A stretch of 64,000 bases of DNA from Oligoflexia bacterium (lineage in GTDB: Bacteria > Bdellovibrionota > UBA1018): contig JACMNQ010000015.1 of the NCBI GenBank assembly GCA_014378465.1, positions 1 to 64,000 of the forward strand, written 5' to 3'. Within the stretch, counting starts at the first letter, position 1. Every line of letters begins with the position of its first letter. The notes below the pieces were generated by a model that worked only from the letters and a program-made list of their open reading frames with translations, was not told where the DNA came from and searched no databases. Positions 25,932 to 33,129 of this stretch are shown here, piece after piece. The position numbers and the translations under genes are program-made.

Positions 25932-26663
25932 ATGAAAACTCAATCGATGGGTCTGTTTGTGTACTCGGTCAAGAAATCGGCATCAGGTTCGCTCCAAACT
26001 CTGGCTTGGTCCCTTTCCCTGACCGTGACTTTGGGACTCTCAGCGAACACCGTGTTCGCTCAGGGTGACCGCGCACCTCTCATCAAGCCCTACCATGTCA
26101 TGACTGCCGGAAGCGGTTGCTCGGCAGGAAAAGTGACTGTCGAAGCCAATTCAACGGGCGCCACCGTCAGGATGAAACTGAAGACTTCAGACGCCGAAGT
26201 GGGTGCCGATGCCGGGACCAATCTCGCACGCAAAGCCTGCACGGTCGCGATCTCCGCTCAGGTCCCCGTCGGTTACCAGCTCGGCATGATGTCCCCTGCT
26301 CTGCGTGTTTCGCACCAGCTCGGGGAATCCTCCACCGCTCTCTACGCTGCCGAATACTTCGTCGCTGGCGAAGAGAGCCCCGTCAACACTCGTCGCTTCA
26401 CCGCGCTTCAATCGGCTGAAGATGCAGGCACTGGCACGGAAGTGCTCACGCTCTCGCTGAGCAAATCGACGATCTGGTCAGAATGTTCTCTTGCCAACGA
26501 CAAACCTCTCACGAGTGATCGCCCGATCGAAAGCGGCACTGGCGCCATCTTCCGAATCAACACCTCGGTCGTTCTCAAGACCGACTCCGCTGAAGCTTCA
26601 AGCGCTTCCCTCCGTGGCTTTGAATCTGACGAAATCCAGTTCGTCCTCCGAAGCTGCCAGTAA
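25932..26663 (+). CDS. Secreted protein of unknown function
   Basis: 243 residues from the ATG at 25932, with GGGGAGG 9 nt upstream; a GTG at 25911 would remove that site. The signal peptide (about 15-45, ending NTVFAQ) is long, with a basic KKSAS stretch. The mature domain is a single beta-rich module with three cysteines (GSGCSAGK, ARKACTVA, WSECSLAND) plus a C-terminal RSCQ, so two disulphides are likely. No known family is recognised. It is a monocistronic unit between the UdgX gene and the nrd leader. Confidence 0.75.
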   Translation: MKTQSMGLFVYSVKKSASGSLQTLAWSLSLTVTLGLSANTVFAQGDRAPLIKPYHVMTAGSGCSAGKVTVEANSTGATVRMKLKTSDAEVGADAGTNLARKACTVAISAQVPVGYQLGMMSPALRVSHQLGESSTALYAAEYFVAGEESPVNTRRFTALQSAEDAGTGTEVLTLSLSKSTIWSECSLANDKPLTSDRPIESGTGAIFRINTSVVLKTDSAEASSASLRGFESDEIQFVLRSCQ

Positions 26664-26810
26664 TTTTTCAGGACGGTTTTTCAACTCCAATCTTTTCGAA
26701 ATCGGCGATGACTTCCAGTTGACACAAATGCTCTTTTTGGGCGTTGACGCTGGAGTTCATCGCCATTTTCGTGAATATCGCAGTCGTTTTGGAAAACGTT
26801 TTCAAATCAT

Positions 26811-26840
26811 TTGACAACCACTCGACCTGACCATTACCTT
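26811..26840 (+). promoter_or_regulatory. Promoter of the nrd leader
   Basis: A perfect -35 TTGACA (26811-26816) is followed after 18 nt by TACCTT (26835-26840). It lies about 25 nt before the cobalamin riboswitch fold, as expected if the RNA starts with the aptamer. Confidence 0.45.
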
Positions 26841-26862
26841 GCCATTCAAGTAGATCAAAAAC

Positions 26863-26982
26863 ACGATTCGACGATGTGCTGAAGCAGGTGAAAAACCGGC
26901 ACTGTCCCGCAACGGTAAAGGAAAGCGAAGGTTTGAATTCAAACCGGAATTTCCCAAGTCCGAACGCCTCGTCGCGCTGAAA
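26863..26982 (+). ncRNA. Cobalamin riboswitch
   Basis: The core matches the cobalamin aptamer: GCAGGTGAAAAACC, then CGGCACTGTCCCGCAACGGT (26897-26916), then AAGTCCGAACGCCT near 26955-26968. Flanking CGACGA (26869-26874) and TCGTCG (26969-26974) pair to close the domain. It lies 310 bp upstream of nrdA on the same strand. Cobalamin riboswitches normally repress when B12 is present. Here they would switch off the B12-independent class Ia ribonucleotide reductase, as known for some Streptomyces. The leader between aptamer and gene is long (310 nt) and structured. Confidence 0.93.
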
Positions 26983-27066
26983 ACTGGAAGAGAACTCCCC
27001 GTTCCCGACCCGTCTTGGCAAGCCCTCCTGGGTAACCTTTCGAAGGAAAAGGTGTGCGATTGATCT

Positions 27067-27108
27067 CAGCAGTAAACTCGATCTCTGCTGCCGCTCCAGT
27101 AGAGTTTA
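27067..27108 (+). promoter_or_regulatory. Mutually interlocking stems in the nrd leader
   Basis: CAGCAG (27067-27072) pairs with CTGCTG (27085-27090), and TAAACTC (27073-27079) pairs with GAGTTTA (27102-27108). The order A-B-A'-B' means the RNA can form a pseudoknot or one of two alternative hairpins. It may be the switching part of the riboswitch expression platform. Confidence 0.4.
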
Positions 27109-27147
27109 AGAAACCCTAAAAGCAGTACCCAGACTCATTCAGATCAG

Positions 27148-27207
27148 CACCCCTCAGGGTGGCTGCGCGCTAACCCTTGCGCGCGGGCCAGGCGGAACTG
27201 CGCTTTT
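27148..27207 (+). terminator. Hairpins before a T-run in the nrd leader (possible attenuator)
   Basis: CACCC-CTCA-GGGTG (27148-27161) is followed by GCGCGC (27165-27170) paired with GCGCGC (27179-27184), extended by GGC with GCC. A run of five T lies at 27203-27207, about 18 nt after the stem. The distance is longer than in a standard intrinsic terminator, so this could be an attenuator or simply a stable leader structure. Confidence 0.35.
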
Positions 27208-27293
27208 TCGCACCAGGATCGTTTTTACTCGGACCCACTGCGGCCCCTTACCCAAATTCAAGTTCATTCATATTTTAAGGAACCAGAAAGCTC

Positions 27294-29720
27294 ATGCAAG
27301 TCATCAAGAGAGATGGAACTCAGGAAATCGTCAAAATTGAAAAGATTCTTCACGCCGTGAACCGCGCTTGTCGCGGGATCGATGGAGTTGAAGCGCTCGA
27401 AGTCGCCAAGCGCACCATCAGCGGCCTGCACCAGGGCAGCACGACCCAGGAACTCGACGATCTGTCGATCTCGAACGCCGTCATGCTCATGTCTGACGAA
27501 CCCAACTATTCCAAAGTCGCAGCCCGCATGCTGGCTGAAAGCATCCGCAAGGAAGTGGGCCGTGATCTCGCTTTCCGCGATTATATCGCCATTGCCTCTG
27601 AAACCGGACTTTTGAGCGACTCCGTTCTGGGTCTCGCGAGCCAGGACTTTCAGACCATCGAATTCGCCATCCGCCACGAGCGCGACGACCTGTTTGAGTA
27701 CTTCGGTCTCAAAACCGTCGCCGATCGTTACCTCCTGAGACACCCGGACACCCGCAAGATGATCGAGCGCCCGCAGTGGCTCTTCATGCGCGTGGCGCTG
27801 GGTCTTTCCAAAACCATCGAAGAAGCCCTCAAGTTCTACGACGTGATCAGCCAGTTTCATTACATGCCGGCGACTCCGACCCTCTTCAATTCTGGAACTC
27901 GCCATCCGCAGATGAGCTCCTGCTACCTGCTCACGGTCGGCGATGACAGTCTTGACGGCATCTACAAATCCATCACCGATTGCGCTCGCCTTTCGAAGTT
28001 CTCCGGCGGCATCGGCATTGACTGGACTCCGGTTCGCGCCAGCGGCGCTCTCATCCGCGGCACCAATGGCCTGAGCAACGGGATCCTTCCCTTCCTGAAG
28101 GTTTTCGACAGCTCCGTTCACGCCGTCAATCAGGGTGGCAAGCGCAAAGGCGCTGCAGCCGTCTATCTTGAACCGTGGCACGCTGACATCGAGAACTTTC
28201 TCGACCTGCGCAACAACACCGGCTCTGAAGAACGTCGCACTCATAACCTGAACCTCGCACTCTGGATCACCGACCTTTTCATGAAGCGTGTTGAGACGGA
28301 TGGCATGTGGAGCCTCTTCTCTCCGGATCGGGTTCCCGGCCTCACTGATGCTTTCGGTGAAGAATTTGATGCACTTTATGTCAAGTACGAAGGCCAGGGC
28401 AAGGCGATGAAATCAGTCTCCGCCCGCCAGCTTTACGCCCGCATGATGCAGTGCCTGGCTGAAACCGGCAACGGCTGGATCTGCTTCAAGGACAAGGCGA
28501 ATCTGCGCTCCGCTCAGACCGCCAAACCGGGAAACACCATTCACAGCTCCAACCTCTGCACGGAAATTCTTGAAGTCACGTCTTCGAAGGAAACCGCCGT
28601 CTGCAATCTCGGCAGCATCAACCTCTCCTCTTTCGTGAAAGCCGATCACAGCTTTGATTTCGAGCGCCTCAAGGGTGTCGTCGAAACGGCCGTGACTTTT
28701 CTCGACCGGGTGGTGGACATCAACTTCTATCCGACGACTGAAGCCAAGGCTTCAAATTCAAAATGGCGCCCAGTGGGCCTCGGCATCATGGGGCTTCAGG
28801 ACGCGCTCTTCAAGATGCGTCTGCCTTTCACTTCTCCGAAGGCGATGGACATTTCATCCCGCATCTCTGAAACGATCTATTACCATGCGGTCAACGCCAG
28901 CATGAAGCTCGCTTCTGAAAACGGATCGTTCCCGGCCTTCAATGATTCTCGTTACGCCAATGCGGAACTTCAGGTTCAGCTGGCGACAAAGCATCAAGAC
29001 GCGATGCCAGCACTCCATTTCGACTGGAATGGTCTTGCCGAAGCCGTCAAGCGCAACGGAATCCGAAACAGCCTTCTGATCGCCATCGCTCCAACCGCGA
29101 CGATCGCTTCGATCGTCGGCAGCTTTGAAAGCATCGAGCCCCAGATCTCCAACTTCTTCAAGCGGGAGACTCTGAGCGGCGAATTTCTGCAAGTGAATCG
29201 CTACCTGATCGAGGATCTCAAGAAAGCCGGCATCTGGACTCCAGCGCTTCGCTCGAAGATCATCGCGGCCGATGGCTCCATTCAGGCGATCGAAGAAATT
29301 CCTGGCGAAATCCGCGATCTTTACAAGACCGTCTGGGAAATCTCCCAGAAGGACCTGATCGACATGGCTGCGGCGCGCTCGACTTTCATCTGTCAATCTC
29401 AATCCCTGAACCTCTTCATGGAAAACCCGAACATCGGAAAGCTCTCTTCGATGTACATGTACGCCTGGAAGCAAGGGATCAAGACGACTTACTACCTGCG
29501 CTCCCGTGCGAAGACGGCCATTCTGAAGACCACGACCAGTGCGGGAGACCGGGCGGAAGCTGCGGCGACCGCGTCCGGCAACTCGATGGACGCTGCAGGG
29601 GCTTCGGCACTGGCCAATCATGCGAACGCCCAGGCTGCAGCCGCTGCCGCGATGGTTGCTTCTCAGGCAGCAGTGGTCTGTTCTCTGGAGAACCCGGCCA
29701 GCTGCGACGCTTGTCAATAA
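27294..29720 (+). CDS. nrdA: Class Ia ribonucleoside-diphosphate reductase, alpha subunit
   Basis: 808 residues. The enzyme reduces ribonucleoside diphosphates to deoxyribonucleotides in the cytoplasm. The N-terminal ATP-cone (MQVIKRDGTQEIVKIEKILH) gives dATP control. The reductase core includes ATPTLFNSG, MSSCYLL with an active-site Cys, GGIGIDWTPVRASG, the active-site NLCTEI-E loop and VCNLGSINLS. The last residues ENPASCDACQ hold the C-terminal redox cysteine pair that thioredoxin reduces. An alanine-rich insert (about 755-795) precedes that tail and probably acts as a flexible linker. A cobalamin riboswitch lies upstream and nrdB lies 145 bp downstream. Confidence 0.98.
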   Translation: MQVIKRDGTQEIVKIEKILHAVNRACRGIDGVEALEVAKRTISGLHQGSTTQELDDLSISNAVMLMSDEPNYSKVAARMLAESIRKEVGRDLAFRDYIAIASETGLLSDSVLGLASQDFQTIEFAIRHERDDLFEYFGLKTVADRYLLRHPDTRKMIERPQWLFMRVALGLSKTIEEALKFYDVISQFHYMPATPTLFNSGTRHPQMSSCYLLTVGDDSLDGIYKSITDCARLSKFSGGIGIDWTPVRASGALIRGTNGLSNGILPFLKVFDSSVHAVNQGGKRKGAAAVYLEPWHADIENFLDLRNNTGSEERRTHNLNLALWITDLFMKRVETDGMWSLFSPDRVPGLTDAFGEEFDALYVKYEGQGKAMKSVSARQLYARMMQCLAETGNGWICFKDKANLRSAQTAKPGNTIHSSNLCTEILEVTSSKETAVCNLGSINLSSFVKADHSFDFERLKGVVETAVTFLDRVVDINFYPTTEAKASNSKWRPVGLGIMGLQDALFKMRLPFTSPKAMDISSRISETIYYHAVNASMKLASENGSFPAFNDSRYANAELQVQLATKHQDAMPALHFDWNGLAEAVKRNGIRNSLLIAIAPTATIASIVGSFESIEPQISNFFKRETLSGEFLQVNRYLIEDLKKAGIWTPALRSKIIAADGSIQAIEEIPGEIRDLYKTVWEISQKDLIDMAAARSTFICQSQSLNLFMENPNIGKLSSMYMYAWKQGIKTTYYLRSRAKTAILKTTTSAGDRAEAAATASGNSMDAAGASALANHANAQAAAAAAMVASQAAVVCSLENPASCDACQ

Positions 29721-29743
29721 TTTGCCCAGATTCGGGTCGCGGT

Positions 29744-29761
29744 CGATTTGATTTCAAATCG
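29744..29761 (+). repeat. Hairpin between nrdA and nrdB
   Basis: CGATTTG-ATTT-CAAATCG forms a 7-bp stem, with possible GC extension on both sides, 23 nt after the nrdA stop. No T-run follows, so it more likely stabilises or processes the nrdA-nrdB mRNA than terminates it. Confidence 0.4.
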
Positions 29762-29831
29762 CCCGCCTCTTACGCTCAATTCAAGCGAGCGAATTTCAGT
29801 TTAAAAACCATTTTTCATTCCCGAGACGGAC

Positions 29832-29851
29832 GGGTTTCAGAAAAGAAACCC
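29832..29851 (+). promoter_or_regulatory. Hairpin directly before the nrdB ribosome site
   Basis: GGGTTTC-AGAAAA-GAAACCC is a 7-bp stem ending a few bases before AAGAAAGAA and the nrdB ATG at 29866. It could tune nrdB translation or protect a processed 5' end. Confidence 0.4.
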
Positions 29852-29865
29852 AAGAAAGAATTTTT

Positions 29866-30873
29866 ATGATTCTCAGCCCAGAACTTGACCTTACTCTCAG
29901 ACCGATGAAGTACCCTCAGTTCTTTCAGCTTTACAAGGACTCCATCAAGAACATCTGGACGACCGACGAAATTGACTTTTCCGTCGATTACGAGCACTTG
30001 CGTGACAAACTCACGCCGCAGGAATCCCACATGATCAAACGCCTCGTCGCTTTTTTCGCGACCGCGGATAATCTCGTGGCTCATAATCTCGTGCTGAATT
30101 TCTACAAACACATCAATTCGCCCGAATACCGCATGTTTCTTGGAAAGCAACTTTTTGACGAGATGCTGCACGTCGAAACCTATCTGCTCCTCGTGGACAA
30201 CTACATTCCGGACGCGGACGAACGAAAAGCCGCGTTTGACGCCTACCAGGACATTCCGTCCGTGAAGCGAAAAGCGGACTTCTGTTTCAAGTACATGGAC
30301 TCGATCAACAACCTTGACGTCCTCGATACGGATGCCAAGCGCAGACAGTTCGTGGAGAACCTGATCTGCTTCGCGGCCTGTGTCGAGGGCCTCTTCTTCT
30401 TCGGCTCGTTTGCTTACGTTTACTTCCTTCGCAACAAGGGCCTTCTTCCGGGTCTTGCGACTGCGACGAACTGGGTTTTCCGCGACGAGACGATTCACAT
30501 TCAAGGAGCCATGAGCGCGATCCAGACGATCCGTCAGGAATACCCTCAGCTCTTTGACGCCGCCTTGACCGCCAAGGTCGAATTCATGGTCGACGAAGCC
30601 CTCGAAGTCGAAATGAATTTCTGTGAAGATGCGCTCAGCTTCGGAATCAGTGGGCTTTCACCTACCCTGATGCGCGAGTACCTGGAGTATGTCGCCGACC
30701 AGCGTCTGGTTCAGATGGGCTTCAAGAAGAAGTATCTGGCGAAGAACCCGTTCTCCTTCATGGTGCTTCAGGATCTCCAGCCTTTGACCAACTTTTTTGA
30801 AAAGCGCGTCACCGAGTACCAAAAAGGTTTCTCGACGAACAAGAGCTCGATTGTATTCGACGAAGCATTCTGA
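29866..30873 (+). CDS. nrdB: Class Ia ribonucleotide reductase, beta subunit
   Basis: 335 residues, the ferritin-like radical-generating subunit. It holds the diiron site and stable tyrosyl radical that activate NrdA. Iron ligands fit the helices containing FFATADNLVAHN, EMLHVETYLLLVDNY (E-x2-H), and later FAACVEGLFFFGSF and ETIHIQGAM (E-x2-H). The radical tyrosine is expected in the ETYLLL segment. The C-terminus (STNKSSIVFDEAF) matches the tail that docks on NrdA. It is co-oriented with nrdA and controlled by the same cobalamin leader if co-transcribed. Confidence 0.97.
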   Translation: MILSPELDLTLRPMKYPQFFQLYKDSIKNIWTTDEIDFSVDYEHLRDKLTPQESHMIKRLVAFFATADNLVAHNLVLNFYKHINSPEYRMFLGKQLFDEMLHVETYLLLVDNYIPDADERKAAFDAYQDIPSVKRKADFCFKYMDSINNLDVLDTDAKRRQFVENLICFAACVEGLFFFGSFAYVYFLRNKGLLPGLATATNWVFRDETIHIQGAMSAIQTIRQEYPQLFDAALTAKVEFMVDEALEVEMNFCEDALSFGISGLSPTLMREYLEYVADQRLVQMGFKKKYLAKNPFSFMVLQDLQPLTNFFEKRVTEYQKGFSTNKSSIVFDEAF

Positions 30874-30935
30874 GTCGGATTCAAGACGAGGCGCCTCAAG
30901 CCGAGTCAAAACGGTTGCTGCTCGAGGCGATCGGA

Positions 30936-31196
30936 TCAGAACCGAAAAGGCTTCTTGACGACGCCCTTCCAGCCGCGCGTTTCCGGAGCGGGTTTGAGCT
31001 CGTGGCCGTGGAAGTAGCCATTGCCCGAAGTCACGTCGACTCTCAGGACGCTCGTGTATTCACCTCTCTTCGCATTGAAGACGTTTTAAATCATGATCCC
31101 CGGGGCAGCATCGAGGTTCTCTTCAAGCACGAGTTGAAAGGGAGCGGCCTCCTTGTGAGTGCTCAGGTTTCTCTCTCTCTCTCTCTGTAAATTCCG
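30936..31196 (-). pseudogene. Remnant of a minus-strand gene with an in-frame stop
   Basis: On the minus strand one frame stays open from 31196 to the TGA at 30936-30938 except for a single TAA at 31086-31088. The codons on both sides look truly coding. Before the stop it reads EAAPFQLVLEENLDAAPG; after it, EYTSVLRVDVTSGNGYFHGH and then GWKGVVKKPFRF. No start codon precedes the TAA, and the 5' end runs into an (AG)8 dinucleotide tract. I read this as the decayed 3' end of a gene of unknown family. The plus-strand ORF over the same bases has poorer codon use. Confidence 0.5.
31170..31186. repeat. (CT)8 dinucleotide microsatellite
   Basis: Eight CT units at 31171-31186 (TC-phase from 31170). 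It lies at the 5' edge of the broken minus-strand frame. Slipped-strand changes in such a tract alter reading frame, so it is a candidate site of the inactivation or of phase variation. Confidence 0.85.
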
Positions 31197-31287
31197 TCAG
31201 ATTCTTGACTGGAAAGTGCAAGGTTTTTGAAATCAGGGGCAAAGTGTGATTTTCAACGAAAGCTGCATCAGCACGGAGACCCAACTT

Positions 31288-31617
31288 ATGGGCGAAAGCA
31301 ATTGGACGACCCTGGCGACGATCAATCCGATGGCGACTGCCATGGTGGTACGCGTGCAGGTGCGTGTAGGCCAGTTGTCGCAGGCTCAGGAGATGCTCAA
31401 GGATCTTCAGGAGCCTGTGATGGAGTCAGCGGAGCCCAGCGTGAAAACCGAAATCACGCTCTGCCCCGCGTGCGGGAGCGACCGGATCGGAAAGGAGAGC
31501 ACGACTGCGAAAAACTGTTTCACCGCTCTGTTAGGTCTGGTTTTCGGTGCACCCATGCGACGACAGAGCGGCAGAATGATTTGTGAAAGCTGCGGTGAGC
31601 GCCTGGGTGTGCTCTGA
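31288..31617 (+). CDS. DUF2007-like/zinc-ribbon protein with shortened N-domain
   Basis: 109 residues from the ATG at 31288, with GGAG about 10 nt upstream; a GTG at 31246 is the alternative. The start (NWTTLATINPMATA) and VRVQVRVGQLSQAQEMLKDL look like the first and last parts of a DUF2007 domain, but the central segment normally between them is missing, as if deleted in frame. The C-terminal half is a zinc ribbon, CPACGSDRIG ... ICESCGERL, with a short hydrophobic stretch (CFTALLGLVFGAP) between the two Cys pairs. It is probably a small cytoplasmic or membrane-associated protein of unknown role, functional status uncertain. Confidence 0.6.
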   Translation: MGESNWTTLATINPMATAMVVRVQVRVGQLSQAQEMLKDLQEPVMESAEPSVKTEITLCPACGSDRIGKESTTAKNCFTALLGLVFGAPMRRQSGRMICESCGERLGVL

Positions 31618-31632
31618 CCCTCTGAAATCGAA

Positions 31633-32316
31633 CTAGGGGTTGAGATCATCAGCCCGAGGTCTACCTGCCTGAATCCTCTGAGCACGTTCCTGCTGATAAG
31701 TCGCTTCTGCTCCTGACTCATCCTGATACCGAGTCGGAGGTCCGTAGAGCGGTATTTGCCCGGCCAGCTGATTCGACTTTTTTCCGGATTGATAAGCGAA
31801 GTCATTCGCGTTTGAAATCGCGTTGCCATCCTGAAAGTTCTGAGAGCCTGGGGAAGTGCGGGCGTTCTGATTTTTTCCTGCAAAACCTTCATCCCCCGCC
31901 GAAGCCCGGTCATGAGAAGGGTCTGAGGGCTGTGATGAACTGACTGCTGGGCATTGACAATTGCAGGTCAGATTGGATGCTTCCGCCCGGACCGCAGCCT
32001 GCCCTGCATTTTGCCTGGCAGCGAGAGACGAGCTGTTCGCTTCGGCGGCCAGCCCTTGCGGAGTGAAGTCACTGCCCGGTGGGACTGCCCCCGTTCGAAG
32101 CCCCTCGGGCACGATCACCGTGATGCCATTGGGCCCCGTTTTGAAAACTCCGCTCTCTCCGTAAGGAACCAATCCTTGCGGGGCTGGGTTGGTGTAAACC
32201 TGGGCCTCAGCTCGACGCTCAAGCCAATGGTTGCTCACCAGCCAACCGGCTTGGAGCACTGCGAGACTCGTCATTCCGATCACGAAACTTTTGATGCAGA
32301 TTTTTGGCCCGACCAT
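31633..32316 (-). CDS. Membrane-anchored periplasmic protein, unknown
   Basis: 227 residues from the ATG at 32316, which has AGGA upstream; a TTG at 32334 is in frame. One N-terminal hydrophobic segment (SFVIGMTSLAVLQAGWLVSN) acts as a signal anchor. The rest is low-complexity, rich in Gln/Asn/Ser/Pro, with an isolated TCNCQCPA cysteine cluster in the middle. No enzyme motif is visible. It lies immediately downstream of the Mut7-C gene (21 bp) and probably shares the recQ transcript. Confidence 0.65.
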   Translation of the reverse strand: MVGPKICIKSFVIGMTSLAVLQAGWLVSNHWLERRAEAQVYTNPAPQGLVPYGESGVFKTGPNGITVIVPEGLRTGAVPPGSDFTPQGLAAEANSSSLAARQNAGQAAVRAEASNLTCNCQCPAVSSSQPSDPSHDRASAGDEGFAGKNQNARTSPGSQNFQDGNAISNANDFAYQSGKKSNQLAGQIPLYGPPTRYQDESGAEATYQQERAQRIQAGRPRADDLNP

Positions 32317-32337
32317 GACTCGATCCTGCTGCAACGA

Positions 32338-33096
32338 TCAAGCCCATGAATGCCCAAGGCTGCTGATCAGTTCCTGCATCTTCTCAAAGTGAGGTCCTTT
32401 CCAATAGACCCGTCTGCAGGACTGACATTGAAAGAACTCTTCATAGTGGACACGAGTCTGCGGAAGCAGCAGATGCTCAATTGACTTCTTGGGCACTTCG
32501 GTCAGCAGCCCATTGCAGGACAGGCAACGCGTGAAAGGCCTGACCTGCTGCCTGAGAAGTGCGAAGTGTTCAAAGACTTCCGTCACCTGAAGTTTTGGAT
32601 CCGTCGCGCGCACCCAACGTCCGTGCACCACCCGGGTCCTCTTGAGAAGTCCGATATCGCGCGTGAGGAGAATTCGGTTCTCGCGAGCCGAGATCTCAGC
32701 GAGATCCGGATCATCGGCATGCTGATGCCAGTGAGTATCGATTCCAAGCAGACGCAGATAAGCGGCGAGCCTGCCCAGATGACCATCGAGAACCAGCCGG
32801 AGTTCCCCCATCAATCCCAGCTCCGGGCGCAGCTCCGGTTGAAAATCCGGAACTTTCTGCGAAAGGAGATCTTCGACTTCGAACTCATCCCCGACTTCAA
32901 GCTTGAGGTCCCAGCTGACCGCCTTTTGAGAGCCGCACCTCGTGAGGAGAATCTTCCCGACTTCGACATGAGGAACACCCAGCGCTTCAATCACGTCCTT
33001 GACCGAAGGCGAACCGCGGAATGAATGCGAGATCGTCTCTCGAGTCGCGATGAAATCCAAGAGTTCGTCCCTGAACGTGAATCGTGCAGTTTTCAC
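32338..33096 (-). CDS. Mut7-C RNase-domain protein with ubiquitin-like N-domain
   Basis: 252 residues from a GTG start with GGAG 8 nt upstream. The N-terminal ~90 residues form the beta-grasp 'Mut7-C ubiquitin' domain. Then comes the PIN-like Mut7-C RNase domain beginning LVLDGHLGRLAAYLRLLGID and containing the acidic DDPDLAEISARENRILLTRD block. A C-terminal zinc ribbon has RCLSCNG and FQCQSCRRVYWKG. Family members are predicted nucleases. The gene is 33 bp after recQ on the same strand, suggesting a shared nucleic-acid processing role. Confidence 0.9.
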   Translation of the reverse strand: MKTARFTFRDELLDFIATRETISHSFRGSPSVKDVIEALGVPHVEVGKILLTRCGSQKAVSWDLKLEVGDEFEVEDLLSQKVPDFQPELRPELGLMGELRLVLDGHLGRLAAYLRLLGIDTHWHQHADDPDLAEISARENRILLTRDIGLLKRTRVVHGRWVRATDPKLQVTEVFEHFALLRQQVRPFTRCLSCNGLLTEVPKKSIEHLLLPQTRVHYEEFFQCQSCRRVYWKGPHFEKMQELISSLGHSWA

Positions 33097-33129
33097 CCGC
33101 CGACACTCCGTAATTTCACTACCGGTGGC

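Noticed and set aside
27264-28244. Long antisense open frame across nrdA
   Set aside because: Shadow of nrdA; it would run into the nrdA start region and has no independent support.
30915-31190. Plus-strand ORF downstream of nrdB ending in a serine/leucine repeat
   Set aside because: Starts with TTG without ribosome site and ends in the CT repeat; the minus-strand frame has much better codon use, so I kept that as a remnant.
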